Part shown: one piece after another, positions 34,495 to 45,319 of the stretch
Position numbering within the stretch: position 1 is the stretch's first letter
How the letters are laid out: each line of letters starts with the position of its first letter
NCBI GenBank assembly: GCA_905116865.2
Contig: CAJHNH020000238.1
Location: 105,788-169,787, forward strand
From: Candidula unifasciata
Taxonomy: Eukaryota > Mollusca > Gastropoda > Stylommatophora > Geomitridae
Direction of reading: 5' to 3'
Length of the DNA: 64,000 nucleotides
Notes under the pieces: generated by a model
Databases searched by the model: none
Told to the model about the DNA's origin: nothing
What the model saw: only the letters and a program-made list of their open reading frames with translations
Translations under genes and position numbers: made by a program

Positions 34495-35300
34495 TCGAGA
34501 CCATTGACACGACAGTTTAAACGGCGGACATTTTTTAAACATGGTTTTGCTGTTAATAAGGTTAGAAACTTTGAAGTATTATTGGTTAGGTTACTTTTGT
34601 TGATAGAAGGTATTGTCTTGTCTTGCTTGTCCTTACTTTGTCTTACACCATTTACCTCGTCTGTCTAATTTATCTCAGTGTCTTGTCTTTTTACATTACA
34701 TTGTCTGGTCTTTTCATACATTATATTTTCTCGTATTTCTTACCTCACATTGCTTAGTCTTTTCGCACCCGTTTACCCTAGCATTACCTTCCTATTTCCC
34801 CCCTTCTAAATTTATTTCGGTTTTCTCTTCTTGTATCTTGTTTTCTTCCAGCATCGTCTAATTTTTATTTTTTTATTTTTTACATTATCACCTGTCATTG
34901 TTAACTCCGCCCCACCCCATTTAAATTTGTTTCCCCCTCGCAAAATTGTTTTTCTAACGTTGCCCTTTTTTTTTCTAACATCGTCATGTATTTTTCAATT
35001 TTAAAAAAGACCCCCGTTCCCCCCCCCCCCCCCCCCCCGACGTTGTTGTCTTGTCTTGTCTTTCCTTTCCTTGCCTTGTCATCACAGAGATGGCATTTGA
35101 TGTATGGGCTCTTTGTGTCAGAAACAGCACACCCTGTATAACCAACTTGTCTTCCTCTCTACCAAGCCTGCTGAGACCATTGACACGACCGTCTGGACGA
35201 TGGAGATCTTTCATACATGGTTTTGCTGTTAACGAGGTTAGAAACATTTCAGTATTATTGGTGAGATTACTCTCCTTGTTGGAAGGTATTGTCTTACCTG
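34495..35300. repeat. diverged duplicate pair, about 140 bp, 675 bp apart
   Basis: GAGACCATTGACACGAC, ACATGGTTTTGCTGTTAA, AGGTTAGAAAC and GAAGGTATTGTCTT occur in the same order at 34495-34625 and 35172-35300. The DNA between is pyrimidine-rich with a C run at 35019-35038. There is no protein evidence. Confidence 0.75.
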
Positions 35301-35382
35301 TCCAAGCCTCACCTTGTCTTTCATCATCTATCTCGTACAATATTTTGTAGTGATTAAAATGTTTCTTGTAACATCTAAATTA

Positions 35383-35656
35383 GGTTCTTTATTAACATCC
35401 TTTCCCCCAGATGACGTCACAGGACAGTCCAACATTTTAGAGGGTGGTAAGACTGGGTTTCCCGGCTTTCTGATTCTTTTAACCACCCCAAAACATCCAG
35501 AACTGGCCCCTAAACCCAACCCACCTAAGTCCATCGAGACTGCATGCAGCCTAGGTTCCACGACTGCATGCGGCCTATCTACCATTCTCTGAAATATTAG
35601 ACTGTCCCGTGACTTGTGGATTTACCTTGTGTGGGGTAGAATATTAATAAAGCAAT
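35383..35656 (+). mobile_element. MITE copy 2 (8-bp target-site duplication)
   Basis: Ends GGTTCTTTATTAACATCC and GAATATTAATAAAGCAAT. Flanks CTAAATTA (35375-35382) and CTAAATTT (35657-35664) match at 7 of 8 bases. It ends 38 bp before the candidate exon at 35695. Confidence 0.88.
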
Positions 35657-35694
35657 CTAAATTTGTATGTGTTTGTTACTTCTACTTTTCACAG

Positions 35695-35818
35695 CTGGTT
35701 TGAAATCGCTAAGGATAGATGGACACGTCAATGGTTATTGTAACGCGTTTATGCCAGAAGTGTCAAGTTGGCAGATTAAGACTCCAGAGCTCTCATTCTG
35801 GAAACTCGCGTTCCAATT
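35695..35818 (+). CDS. candidate exon 1 of an unrecognised secreted-type gene
   Basis: Acceptor TTTTCACAG, donor ATT|GTAAGG. The open frame through it reads GLKSLRIDGHVNGYCNAFMP then EVSSWQIKTPELSFWKLAFQ. It enters after two bases of a codon and leaves in phase 2. That phase matches the next exon at 36866, where one base completes the codon. The WKLAF pattern is reminiscent of extracellular mollusc proteins, but I cannot name the family. The start of the gene is not seen. Confidence 0.45.
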
Positions 35819-35937
35819 GTAAGGTAATGCAAATTGTTCTGATGGCAGCAAAAACAAACTCCCAACCTGCACACTTCAGGACCACTGGTGTTACAAGACA
35901 ATTTTAAGTTCAATACTTTGTCATCTTCTGTAGCTTA

Positions 35938-36100
35938 GGCCTTGCGAATGCGCCTCGTAATACCGGGGTGCCGGGTTCGATCCCAACTGTGGACGATTTG
36001 TCTTGCTATGGTTTTGACAGTAGTACCGAGATCTGACAGTTTGGGATAGCAATGACAAACTACTCAACGTAAGAATTTTCCAAGGGAAAAAAACCACAAC
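35938..36100 (+). mobile_element. tRNA-derived SINE head, unclassified
   Basis: GGGTTCGATCCCAACTG is a good B box, and the 50 bp before it has an A-box-like stretch around TTGCGAATGCGCCTC. The body differs from SINE-A and SINE-B. The repeat lies inside the putative intron between the candidate exons. Confidence 0.45.
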
Positions 36101-36524
36101 AGGGAAAATAAATGGTGGGGTTGATTCTGCAATGTCGTGTAAGGAATACAGAACTGACTAGTTTGTCAGTGTCTCTCTGGTACGGCATCATAATGCAAAC
36201 TCTCTAAGTGGACAAAATATATGATTTGCTGTCTGTAATTAAGAACTTGTTCTGTGCCGACTTGTTCTAATATGAACTCATTCCTAATGTTATCTCTTCT
36301 GGTCACTCCTACAGCGATTCCCAGAATCCCCATGGCTACAGATTGTCTATTTTGATGTGTCGTGAGTGACCATAGTTAGCACAGGCAGCAGAATGTGGGA
36401 ATGAATATGCTTTGTACGAGATATTTCTTTGTGATGATCGGTATATTGTCTTATGTTAGCGGTCCGCATACATGGTTGCTACCAAATCCCCTGCAGCTAA
36501 ACAGAACCGGGTATTTCAGAATTA

Positions 36525-36815
36525 GGTGCTTTCTTAATATCCTACCTCAAACAGGGGAAATCCACAGGTCACGGGACAGTAATATTTCAGGGGGTGGTAG
36601 ATAGGCTGCAGGCAGTCGTGGGACCTATGTTGCATGCTGTCGTGGGACCTAGGCTGCACTCTGTCGTGGGACGTAGCTGGGTTGGGGTTAGGGCAAGTTC
36701 TAGATGTTTTAGGGGCGTTAAAAGCATCAGAAAGCCGGGAAACCCAGTCTTACCACCCTCTGAAATGTTTAACTGTCCCGTGACGTCCTCTGAGGTAGGA
36801 TATTAATAAAGAACC
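36525..36815 (-). mobile_element. MITE copy 3 (perfect 8-bp target-site duplication)
   Basis: Ends GGTGCTTTCTTAATATCC and GGATATTAATAAAGAACC. The flank CAGAATTA is perfect at 36517-36524 and 36816-36823. It has three copies of an internal unit of about 27 bp around GTCGTGGGACCTA. It ends 50 bp before the candidate exon at 36866. Confidence 0.93.
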
Positions 36816-36865
36816 CAGAATTATAAACGATAGAGACTAAGAAGGTCAACTTATTGTCTTTTCAG

Positions 36866-36985
36866 ATGTATACTTGTGTTTGCGTCTCTGTGTCAACATG
36901 GGGTGTACCCAACCTCCGGCTTCAGGTGGAACGACATTCATGCCTGGAACAATTCGGCCTGGGGAGAGTTCTGCTACGACCTGAC
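36866..36985 (+). CDS. candidate exon 2 of an unrecognised secreted-type gene
   Basis: Acceptor GTCTTTTCAG, donor TGAC|GTAACG. Joined to the exon at 35695, the frame reads CILVFASLCQHGVYPTSGFR then WNDIHAWNNSAWGEFCYDLT. The tryptophan and cysteine content is unlike the repeat-derived frames around it. It leaves in phase 2, which does not fit the next candidate exon at 39659, so an exon may be missing between them. Confidence 0.5.
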
Positions 36986-37079
36986 GTAACGTATTCTCAC
37001 AAGCTGCGGGCATTAAGCCTTGTGCTGGCTTCGACAGTGTTATGGAGAAGTCGACCGTCCAGAGAGCAATGGCAAACTC

Positions 37080-37300
37080 ATCATCATCATCATCATCATC
37101 ATGTAGCTGGTCCTTTGCAGAACGTCGCTCTCATCACGGTCTGCCTGAAAGAAACTCCTTGCTGGTGCTTAACCATAGACTTTTTAGGCTGTTTGATCTT
37201 TGCATTGCTATGGTCATCCTCCTTTTAATCTCTGTCAGTCTCCATTGCTTTTTATTAAAGAGCCTAGATATTCAAAGTTTGTGACATTTTCAATTTCTTC
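37080..37300 (-). mobile_element. RTE-type LINE 3' end with ATG-repeat tail
   Basis: The minus strand ends with FCKGPAT-type sequence followed by (ATG)n at 37080-37100. The same end is at 58545-58600 and 32690-32715. Confidence 0.65.
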
Positions 37301-37349
37301 ACCATGTCTTAGTGTAAGTACTGTATTATATCCAATTTCGTCCTTTTTA

Positions 37350-37550
37350 TGACGAAATTTTTTGTCATTTGAAGCCCTACTCTGGCTTTTGCCAGGGGCC
37401 GCAATATAGGCAGGTCATACAAATGGCCAAATGTCTGAACGCGGTTTCTGGGACCTCTCCACGGCGATCCTCATCCGCATGGTGGCACTTTGTGTCATTG
37501 GATGTTAATCGCTTGTGTGATGTCCTGGTGGGGTAGAAAGTCAGTCAGTC
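37350..37550 (+). repeat. dispersed repeat F, copy 2, with (AGTC)n tail
   Basis: It is inverted relative to 31215-31435. It ends GTAGAAAGTCAGTCAGTC. Confidence 0.75.
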
Positions 37551-37574
37551 AAGACCATGTCTGGATTACATTTG

Positions 37575-37775
37575 ACGGACAAAGAATGAAATAGTTTCTA
37601 GCCAGACCAAACTGCATATGAGACGTTTTACAATATAACATATGGGAGAAAGGTGAGAGAGGAAGACAAAGAAAGAGATGGATAAATGATGTAGCTGGAA
37701 CCTGCAAAAAGATAAATAAAGCCATCCCTTAAGCCACCCGAGAAGCGCAAGACAAACACAGAAAACCACGATACG
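37575..37775 (+). mobile_element. RTE-type LINE 3' end
   Basis: GERGRQRKRWINDVAGTCKK, then a stop, then ATREAQDKHRKP. This is the GRPxxRW-x-ND then AxDRxxW pattern of RTE tails in degraded form. The 43-bp minisatellite begins where this fragment ends. Confidence 0.65.
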
Positions 37776-38328
37776 GTTCTACAATCTGGTATCAGAGAGA
37801 CGACAAAACCACGATACTGGGATACAACCTGGTATCAGTGAGACGACAAAACAACGACACTGGGCTACAACCTGGTATCAGTGAGACGACAAACTAAACC
37901 ACAACACTGGGCTACAACCTGGTATCAGTGAGACGACAAACTAAACCACAACACTGGGCTACAACCTGGTATCAGTGAGAAAGCAAAACCACGACACGGG
38001 GCTGCAACCTTGTATCAGTGAGACGACAATACCACTACACAGTGCTACAACTTTGTATCAGAGAGACGACAAAACCACGACACGGGGCTAAAACCTGGTA
38101 TCCGTGAGACAACAAAACCACGACACAATGCTGCAACCTGGTATCAGTGAGACGACAAAACCACGACACGGTGCTACAACCTGGTATCAGGGAAACGACA
38201 AAACCACGACACTGGGCTACAACCTGGTATCAGTGAGACGACAAAACTACGACACGGGGCTACAACCTGGTATCAATGAGACGATAAAACCCAGACACAG
38301 GGCTACAACCTGGTATCAACGAGACGAC
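37775..38328. repeat. 43-bp minisatellite, about 12 copies
   Basis: The unit is GAGACGACAAAACCACGACA then CTGGGCTACAACCTGGTATC. Copies differ by a few substitutions and a 5-bp insertion (CAAACTAAACC) in two neighbouring units. The array runs directly into the GAA tract. Confidence 0.93.
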
Positions 38329-38862
38329 AAAAGAAGAAGAAGATAATGACACCAAGAATAATCTTAAGTAATACACTAAACATTAGGAAGAGAAGGGACC
38401 CCCAATAATTTAATGTAGCAAAGAAGAAAAGAGGTAGGTGATGATGGTAAGGGAGAAGAAGGGGAGGAGGATGATGAGAAGGATAAGAATCAGCAGCAGA
38501 AGAAGAAAAAGAAGAAGTAGGAGAGGGATAAGAATCAGCAGCACCAGAAAAAGGAGGAGGAGGAGGAGAAGAAGAAGAAGAAGAAGAAGAAGAAAAGAAG
38601 AAGAAGAAGAGAAGAAGAAGAAAAGAGAAGAAGAAGAAGAAGAAGAAGAAGAAGAAGAAGAAGAAGAAGAAGAAGAAGAAGAAGAAGAAGAAGAAGAAGA
38701 AGAAGAAGAAGAAGAAGAAGAAGAAGAAGAAGAAGAAGAAGAAGAAGAAGAAGAAGAAGAAGAAGAAGAAGAAGAAGAAGAAAAAGAAAAAGAAGAAGAA
38801 GAAAAAAAAAAGAAGAAGAAGAAGAAGAAGAAGAAGAAGAAGAAGAAGAAGAAGAAGAAGAC
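38329..38862. repeat. (GAA)n microsatellite, about 530 bp
   Basis: GAA/AAG repeat with minor interruptions. The long frames on both strands (poly-Glu, poly-Leu, poly-Ser and the like) are artefacts of the trinucleotide. Confidence 0.98.
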
Positions 38863-38895
38863 ACAACAGTAGCAGATACTGCTTTTGTTGCAGTA

Positions 38896-38989
38896 GTGGT
38901 GGTGGTGGTTGTAGAGGGGGGGGGGGGAGTCGTTAGTACTAATAGAGGTAGCAGAAGTAGAGGTGGTATTAGTAGTAGTAGAGGTGGTG

Positions 38990-39058
<69 letters not shown>

Positions 39059-39062
39059 ATAT

Positions 39063-39095
<33 letters not shown>

Positions 39096-39190
39096 AAGTA
39101 GTAGTAGTAATATAAGTAGTAGTAGTAGTAGTAGTAGTAGTTGTAGTAGTAGTAGTAGCAGTAGTGGTAGTAGTAGTAGTAGTAGTAGTG

Positions 39191-39230
<40 letters not shown>

Positions 39231-39254
39231 TAGTAGTAGTAGTAGTAGTACTTT

Positions 39255-39321
<67 letters not shown>

Positions 39322-39329
39322 CAGTAGTT

Positions 39330-39399
<70 letters not shown>

Positions 39400-39412
39400 C
39401 AAAAGTATGAAG
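38896..39412. repeat. (AGT)n microsatellite, about 500 bp
   Basis: AGT/GTA repeat with GGT, GCA and AAT variants. It is separated from the GAA tract by about 30 bp. Together with it, over 1 kb is trinucleotide repeat. Confidence 0.98.
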
Positions 39413-39658
39413 GTAAGTAGATGTAAAGTAGTAGTAGCAGCAGTAGTTTTTTTAAGGGGTGGGGGGGGGGAAATGGGGGTGGTTTTTGCAGCAATAATAT
39501 AGGGCGTTGACAGACATAAGAAAGGAAGAAGAGGCATGGTTGATGGAAGGAACCCCCGCCCCTTCCCCCCCCCCCTTCTCTTAAAAAACAGTTAAGAATA
39601 GAGAGCTATTATTTGTAGAACAACAATCAACTACATGTTCATTCTAATATCTCTTTAG

Positions 39659-39780
39659 GTGTGGGACTCGTTCCAAAGTACATCAGACAACTTTGTTTTT
39701 ACCATGAGCAACCTCAGTTTCAACGGAGACTTCAGGAATCGTTACAATTGTTATAGCTTGAATTTCCATGGAAAATTTGG
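39659..39780 (+). CDS. candidate exon 3 of an unrecognised secreted-type gene
   Basis: Acceptor TCTCTTTAG, donor TTTGG|GTACGT. The frame VWDSFQSTSDNFVFTMSNLS then FNGDFRNRYNCYSLNFHGKF is open from phase 0 to phase 2 and looks like ordinary globular coding sequence. The entry phase does not fit the exon at 36866, nor does the exit phase fit the PAN exon at 50140. It either belongs with unseen exons or is a decayed gene piece. Confidence 0.45.
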
Positions 39781-39974
39781 GTACGTGAATTTATGTTCTT
39801 TTTTTTTTACCTGCTTTAAACTAGAGCAACGGTTTTCCAAAGATCAACGCAAATCAAAAATTCATTGAAGATTTGAAATAGCGACAAAAATAATTGTATT
39901 GTTGGGGTAGGGGGTTGCCACAACAAGAGGAACTGTATTAAAGGGTTGAGGCTTAGGATGGCTAAGAGCCCCTG

Positions 39975-40185
39975 CTCCAGAGGAAAGTCCTGGTTGTTCG
40001 TCTACTTCTAGAATTTAGCTTTGTTCAAGGACCTGTGTTTCACGTCTGCATCAGTTTTACATATCTGACTTATTTTTATGCGGACCGTTGTTGTCTCGTC
40101 TCTCACGCAGCTGCACTCCGTCTTCGAAGGAAAGACCCATAACTAGCCGCCTTTCACGACATGCTTGTTATAGGGCAGTGAGTTA
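39975..40185 (-). mobile_element. SINE-C copy
   Basis: TCCTGGTTGTTCGTCTACTT, CATCAGTTTTACATATCTGA, CTCTCACGCAGCTGCACTCC and TTCACGACATGCTTGTTATA on the plus strand. Confidence 0.75.
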
Positions 40186-40272
40186 TTTTGTCTCTGCAAC
40201 CCACAGGGGGAACGTGAGTAAGTCAGGTGCCGTTTCCACAAATTAGAATAGGCTGCAATGTAAATACAACAT

Positions 40273-40273
40273 G

Positions 40274-40343
<70 letters not shown>
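40273..40343. repeat. (CT)n microsatellite
   Basis: Pure CT repeat of about 70 bp. Confidence 0.97.
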
Positions 40344-40345
<2 letters not shown>

Positions 40346-40369
40346 GTTTTACACTTTCCTTAACTGCTG

Positions 40370-40665
40370 TTCGTTCATTTCTTGATGTTATCCTCCCACT
40401 TGTATCGGTGTATATAAATTATCTCATATTTATTTCCTTTAACAGTACTTTTTGCTTCCCTAGTCTCTTCATAAATTACATTCTTAAACTGTATTGTTTC
40501 CATAAAATACGACCTATAAATCTGTATATCCGCATTTGCAAAGAGTAGATCTTCTAATTGTCTATTAATTGTCCATATCTCAGCACTGTACAGCAAGGTT
40601 GAGTATTCATAACATCTGACAATTCTAATTTTTAATGACTTGTTGTTTTTTTTTTTAGTCACTTT
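40370..40665 (-). mobile_element. RTE-type LINE C-terminal fragment
   Basis: The minus strand encodes IRIVRCYEYSTLLYSAEIWT, DIQIYRSYFMETIQFKNVIY and IHRYKWEDNIKK. These match the LLYGxExWT, then RR-x-L-x-I-x-W, then WxDNIKK series of LINE thumb and tail regions. Confidence 0.7.
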
Positions 40666-40699
40666 AAACTAGACATTTTTAAAACCAAAGTAGGCAATT

Positions 40700-41545
40700 T
40701 ATCAACCACATGAAGTTTTCAAATCAAACTAGCGGGAAAAAGAAAACGGAAAACACGCAGGAAGTTGTGGAAAAGAAATGTGGCTAGGACAATAAGTAAT
40801 ACTCTGCTGAACTGCAAAAACAGGTAAATTAAGAAAAGACGACTGTTTTCTGTGCAAGGACCAGTAAATATTATCATAGACCGGGCAGAGGGTATGTGAA
40901 TAACGTTACACAACAACCTATTAAATGACTACATAGCAATGCGACAAACTACATGCACGAAATACACGTTCTATCTTGGATCAACCAAATGAAACATAGT
41001 CATCAAATTAATTATCTGCTTAATATCCTGAACACAAATCTAACGTGCATTATAGATAACAACACATTAGCAATCAACTTCGCGTTCACACAGACCATGT
41101 GATAAGCACTTCAGTTAATAATGATGAAAATTAGCCTGCATCGACCTGAAATAATCAAATCTCTGAGCGATGGTACACATTGCAATCTAGATGTAATAGG
41201 ATATAACTAATAAAGGGAATTTAGATCTAATACCGTCTAACTATTGAAACGTAACAACACCGTGAAATCAGTGAAAAAATCCATCTATCTCCACTCAGTC
41301 CTCTGAATCCACATTGCGCGAAAAATAATGAACGATTACGCAACGAAAAGAATGAGTACTACATTTTCCGTCTCACCGCCGCCGACAGACTACCCAACGA
41401 GCCAAAGGTCAATAGCACAAATACAGTCTTTTCACTGCCCGGGATTTTATAGCCACTGTACCTCCATTTCAGCAGAGTTCCAAGTCTGCCAGTTTTAATT
41501 TCCAAGTGCAGTCAAACCAAAATTACTAACAGCCTCGCCAGCCTG
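40700..41545. other. non-coding stretch, nothing recognised
   Basis: AT-rich ordinary sequence with no repeat motif or frame that I can identify. Confidence 0.4.
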
Positions 41546-41657
<112 letters not shown>

Positions 41658-42432
41658 GAGAGTTCCAGCAAGGTCTACTAAAATAGGGGTCTTAGGATGT
41701 GAAATGAATGCCGACTAATACAAACCCTTACCCCCCCCCCCCCTACCCACCCCAACATAGTACTGTTCTTTCCCAGAAACTTCCCATGAAATCTTGAAGA
41801 ACCTGTGATGAGGTGAAGTTTAAAAAAAAAAAGATACTCGTGAACAGTCAGGTCAAATCCTCTTCATCTAAAATATAAATCTTAAACCTTTTCTGTTTTA
41901 CGTGTGTTTATTATAAATGAAATGTTAACTCCTCCCAAACCATGAGCAATACACGAGTTACATTTTCATTTGCCATTATGATTACAATGTTTAATTTAAC
42001 AGTCACATTGGCGGTCGATGTTGTTATGCATTGCTTTATTTATTGCAACTGTCAGTAAAAGTAAACTTTGAATATTTTCCTCTTTATTGCAACTGAAAAA
42101 GTAAATACAAAAAAAAAAAAAAAAATTCTTTTAGCTGTTATCTTCCCTGAAAATACATATCTACGTGTGTCTGAGACAATACATTAGTCTGTCTAAAAAA
42201 CTGTTAAATCCTGGTGTCAGTATTAGAGGGGATGCCTCGGGGGCACCTAAAGGCAATGACTAAAGATACGGCAGTGGTGGAAACACAGATAAAGTAGAAG
42301 ATATAGTGTTAAATACAGGATTTTAGTTAGACACCTATTTCCACTAGGCCTACGTATAGGGCAGCGATGGAGATCAAGATGAAGTAGACGACGGGAGAAT
42401 AAGACTTTCTTTTACTACCCCGGGGGAAGCTT

Positions 42433-42545
42433 ATCATCAGCATCATCATGTGCCCTGCCAACTGGCGTAGGCGCTCATGCGTCTCCACAGATCCCTATTC
42501 CTTGTTGCCTGGAACAGCTCTCTTGATGATATCCCTTTACAGCAG
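42433..42545 (-). mobile_element. RTE-type LINE 3' end, short
   Basis: CATCATCATGTGCCCTGCCA, GCGTCTCCACAGATCCCTAT and TTGCCTGGAACAGCTCTCTT match 33600-33720 closely, in the same orientation. Confidence 0.75.
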
Positions 42546-42559
42546 AACAGGTTCTATGT

Positions 42560-44040
42560 AACATTTTAGCACCCTATTTCTGACATTAAATGATAACGAT
42601 TTATTGCATAAGATATATTTCATTTTCTGAAATGCACCTTGCGCTTGACCTATTCTGCTTTTAATCTGTCACACATTTTCCATCTGATGATATGACTGTT
42701 CCCAGATATTTAAATTTATTGACTTGGTTAAGTCTTTTTTCTTCAATTGAGATTTCACAGCTGGGATTATCTTTTTCTTTGATATAACCATTACTTCCGT
42801 TTTCTCAACAGTCAGTAAAAGTCCTTTCTTAGCACTCTCCTTCCCCACAATATCCAGCAGTTGTTGCAAATCAGTTGCATTTTCAACTGTCAAAACTGTA
42901 TCGTCTGCAAAACTCAAATTGTCTCTATTGTATCCTCCAACTTTTACTCCTGCAGTCTCCATGATTTCCCTCAAAATTATTTCACTATATAGATAGAAAA
43001 GGTCTGGGGATAAGACACATCCCTGTCCTACTCTTTGCTTTATCTGTTCAAAAATACCTAATCTGTTTCCCACTTTAATTGCTGCTATTTGGTTCCGGTA
43101 AATGTTTTTAATTATTCTGAGATCTTTCCCGTCTACATTGATGTCTTTCAACATTTTTATTATCTCTTCATGTTTAACTTTGTCAAATGTTTTTGTTTAA
43201 TCTTTAAAGCACAAATATAAGTTCTTTTGTATGTCCATTGATCTTTCTGTCAGTATTCGTAATACGTATATTGCATTGCTTGTTCATTTACTTTCCATAA
43301 ATCCATCATGCTCTTCACTCACTTCCATTCTTATTTTTCTTTTTGTTCATCTCATTATAATTCTAAGTAGTATTCAAATCTTCGTAAGATTTGTATATTT
43401 CTTCTTCACTGCTAACTGATGTTGGGGCATACACTTGTATTATGTTTATATTTATTGGTTTGCCTATAATCTAACCATAATAACCCTATAGCGGCGTCCG
43501 TGGCCAAGACGTTGCGAGTCCGACTCGTAAGCCAGCATACCGCGATCGAAACCCACTGCAGGCTGCGTGGATTTTTGTCGTGGTATGGGACGTCGCAGGT
43601 CGACCCAGCCTAAAATGGGTACCAGGATGGGCTGTCCTGGGAAAGTAAAGACAGCCGTCGTAATGCTGACACATTACCCACAGAGTGCTGATGATCTGTA
43701 AAAATATGGGACGCTCTTCCCATATGCCCGATGCGTCGAAAGGCGTGATAAGGGATCTTTACTTTTTTTACTGATATACTCCAGTAACCCACAATTGCTT
43801 TTGCTGTTTCTTTATCAAAAAGTATCCCCACCCCCTTTTCATATTTGTCGCTTCCCGGGTCTATTATTGTGTATTTATCTTTTCTGATCTTTCCAGCACC
43901 TTCCATCTCATTTCAGTCATTCCTAGGATGTTTAGCTTCATATATTCCATTTCTTTTATAACATTTCTGTCTTTTCCAGTTCTGCAAGTGTTCTCACATT
44001 CCACTTTGCTAGTTGAACACTTTTAATTTTCATAACTTTT
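42560..44040 (-). pseudogene. RTE-type LINE remains: endonuclease and RT, with a SINE-A inside
   Basis: On the minus strand it starts with VQLAKWNVRTLAELEK (N-terminal endonuclease motif, about 44020-43970), then EKGVGILFDKETAKAIVGYW and SIS (to 43776). SINE-A interrupts here. The endonuclease resumes with VIMVRL and PININIIQVYAPTSVSSEEE (43475-43390). About 1 kb of expected sequence is then missing. RT follows: TKTFDKVKHEEIIKMLKDIN, KQRVGQGCVLSPDLFYLYSE and NLSFADDTVLTVENATDLQQ (43210-42669). Stops and shifts make it inactive. The motif series is classic RTE. Confidence 0.9.
43491..43772 (+). mobile_element. SINE-A copy, nearly full length, inside an RTE endonuclease
   Basis: Head CGTCCGTGGCCAAGACGTTG (A-box region) and GCGATCGAAACCCACTG (B box). 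Body CAGGTCGACCCAGCCTAAAA, GGGCTGTCCTGGGAAAGTAA and CGTAATGCTGACACATTACC. Tail AAAGGCGTGATAAGGGATCT then TTACTTTTTTTAC. It is the reference copy for the family in this window. Confidence 0.88.
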
Positions 44041-44099
44041 TAAAAATTGCCCGGGGGGAGCTGGACAATTAAATGTAGTAAATCATAGTTAATAATATC

Positions 44100-44570
44100 A
44101 GCACAAATAAACATCTCATACAAAGCATATTCATTCCCATCCTATGCTACCAGTGCCAGACGTGGTCACTCGCAACAAAACATAACAGAAAATTAGTAAC
44201 CATAGACATGAGGTGTCTGAGAAAGACTGTAGGAGTGACCAGAAGGGATTAACAAAATCAGGAATGAGGTCATACGAGATAAAGTCGGCACAAAACCAAT
44301 TCTAAATAACATACAGAAACAGCAAGTCAAACGGTTTGCCCGCTTGGAGATATTGTCTTCTGATGCTATACCATAAAAGGCATATACTAAAAGAGGAGAA
44401 AGACGAAGAGCAAGAGGTAGATCAAGAACAAGATGGGAAGATAACATCAGAGAAAATACAGCACCAAGAAGCGTCTTTGGTCGAAGCAGCCAAAAGAGCA
44501 CGAAGCAGGACCTTGTATCTTCCTCTTCACCGGAAGTGGTAAAAGGGGACGTAAAAGAAACAGATAAAGA
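44100..44570 (+). mobile_element. RTE-type LINE 3' end, broken
   Basis: Recognisable in shifting frames: DMRCLRKTVGVTRRD, then a decayed EVGTKPI-like stretch, then KEEKDEEQEVDQEQDGKITS (a shifted RARGRPRTRWKDNI region), then AAKRARSRTLYLP. It ends GTAAAAGGGGACGTAAAAGA and has no long tail. Its 3' end matches 12510-12763. Confidence 0.75.
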
Positions 44571-45051
44571 AGTAATCATAATTATTAGAGTTAAAGTGAT
44601 TAAAGATGGTTAAAAATACAGTTATCTCTTACAATATTTTAATGGCTGCAGGCGCGCTGATTGCAAGGCATCCAACTCATTACCGATTTTTCTCTCTTCA
44701 AAGAAACGTTGTTCCAGAGGTGGTACTGACTTGGCTCTGTGTATGTGACGATTCAACCAACGGAAAATGCAAGGTGGGTTAATATTGTAAAGAGACATGT
44801 ACAACTCTATAGAAAGAGATGGGGGTGGGAGAGTCACAAAGAAAGCATGTGTAATGGAGAAAGGGTCAGAATGAGAAAACTAGAGCGCAAATGAATGTGA
44901 GATAAAGCTGGAGAGAGAGAGAGAGACAGATTAAGCCAATGAGAGAGAGAACAAGAGTTAGCGACTGTGAGATAGTGTGAGTGTGTGTGTGTGTGCGCGC
45001 GAGCGTGAAAGATAGTTAAAGAAAATAAGCTAAAGAGAGTTTTTAAGACTT

Positions 45052-45054
<3 letters not shown>

Positions 45055-45116
<62 letters not shown>
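45055..45116. repeat. (AG)n microsatellite
   Basis: Pure AG repeat. The region 44900-45000 also has AG- and GT-rich stretches. Confidence 0.97.
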
Positions 45117-45117
<1 letters not shown>

Positions 45118-45319
45118 ATGAAAGAGAGAGGCAGAGAAAAAAAAGCACACAATGAGAGAAAAGACGAGAGGATCCTGTTTCATCTCTGTGATTGGAAGTT
45201 CCTGGAAGCAAAGGCGGCCGGCTCGATACTGCTATGCCCTACCAGTGTCTATAGGACTATTACAGCAGTTTCCAGCCGGTACCCCGCGGAGATGTTAGAG
45301 GGCCTCGCGTGCACAGACT

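Noticed and set aside
38303..39537. Very long open frames of up to 375 aa rich in Ser, Thr, Leu, Glu or Val
   Set aside because: They are trinucleotide repeats, with a different homopolymer in each frame. This is not a gene.
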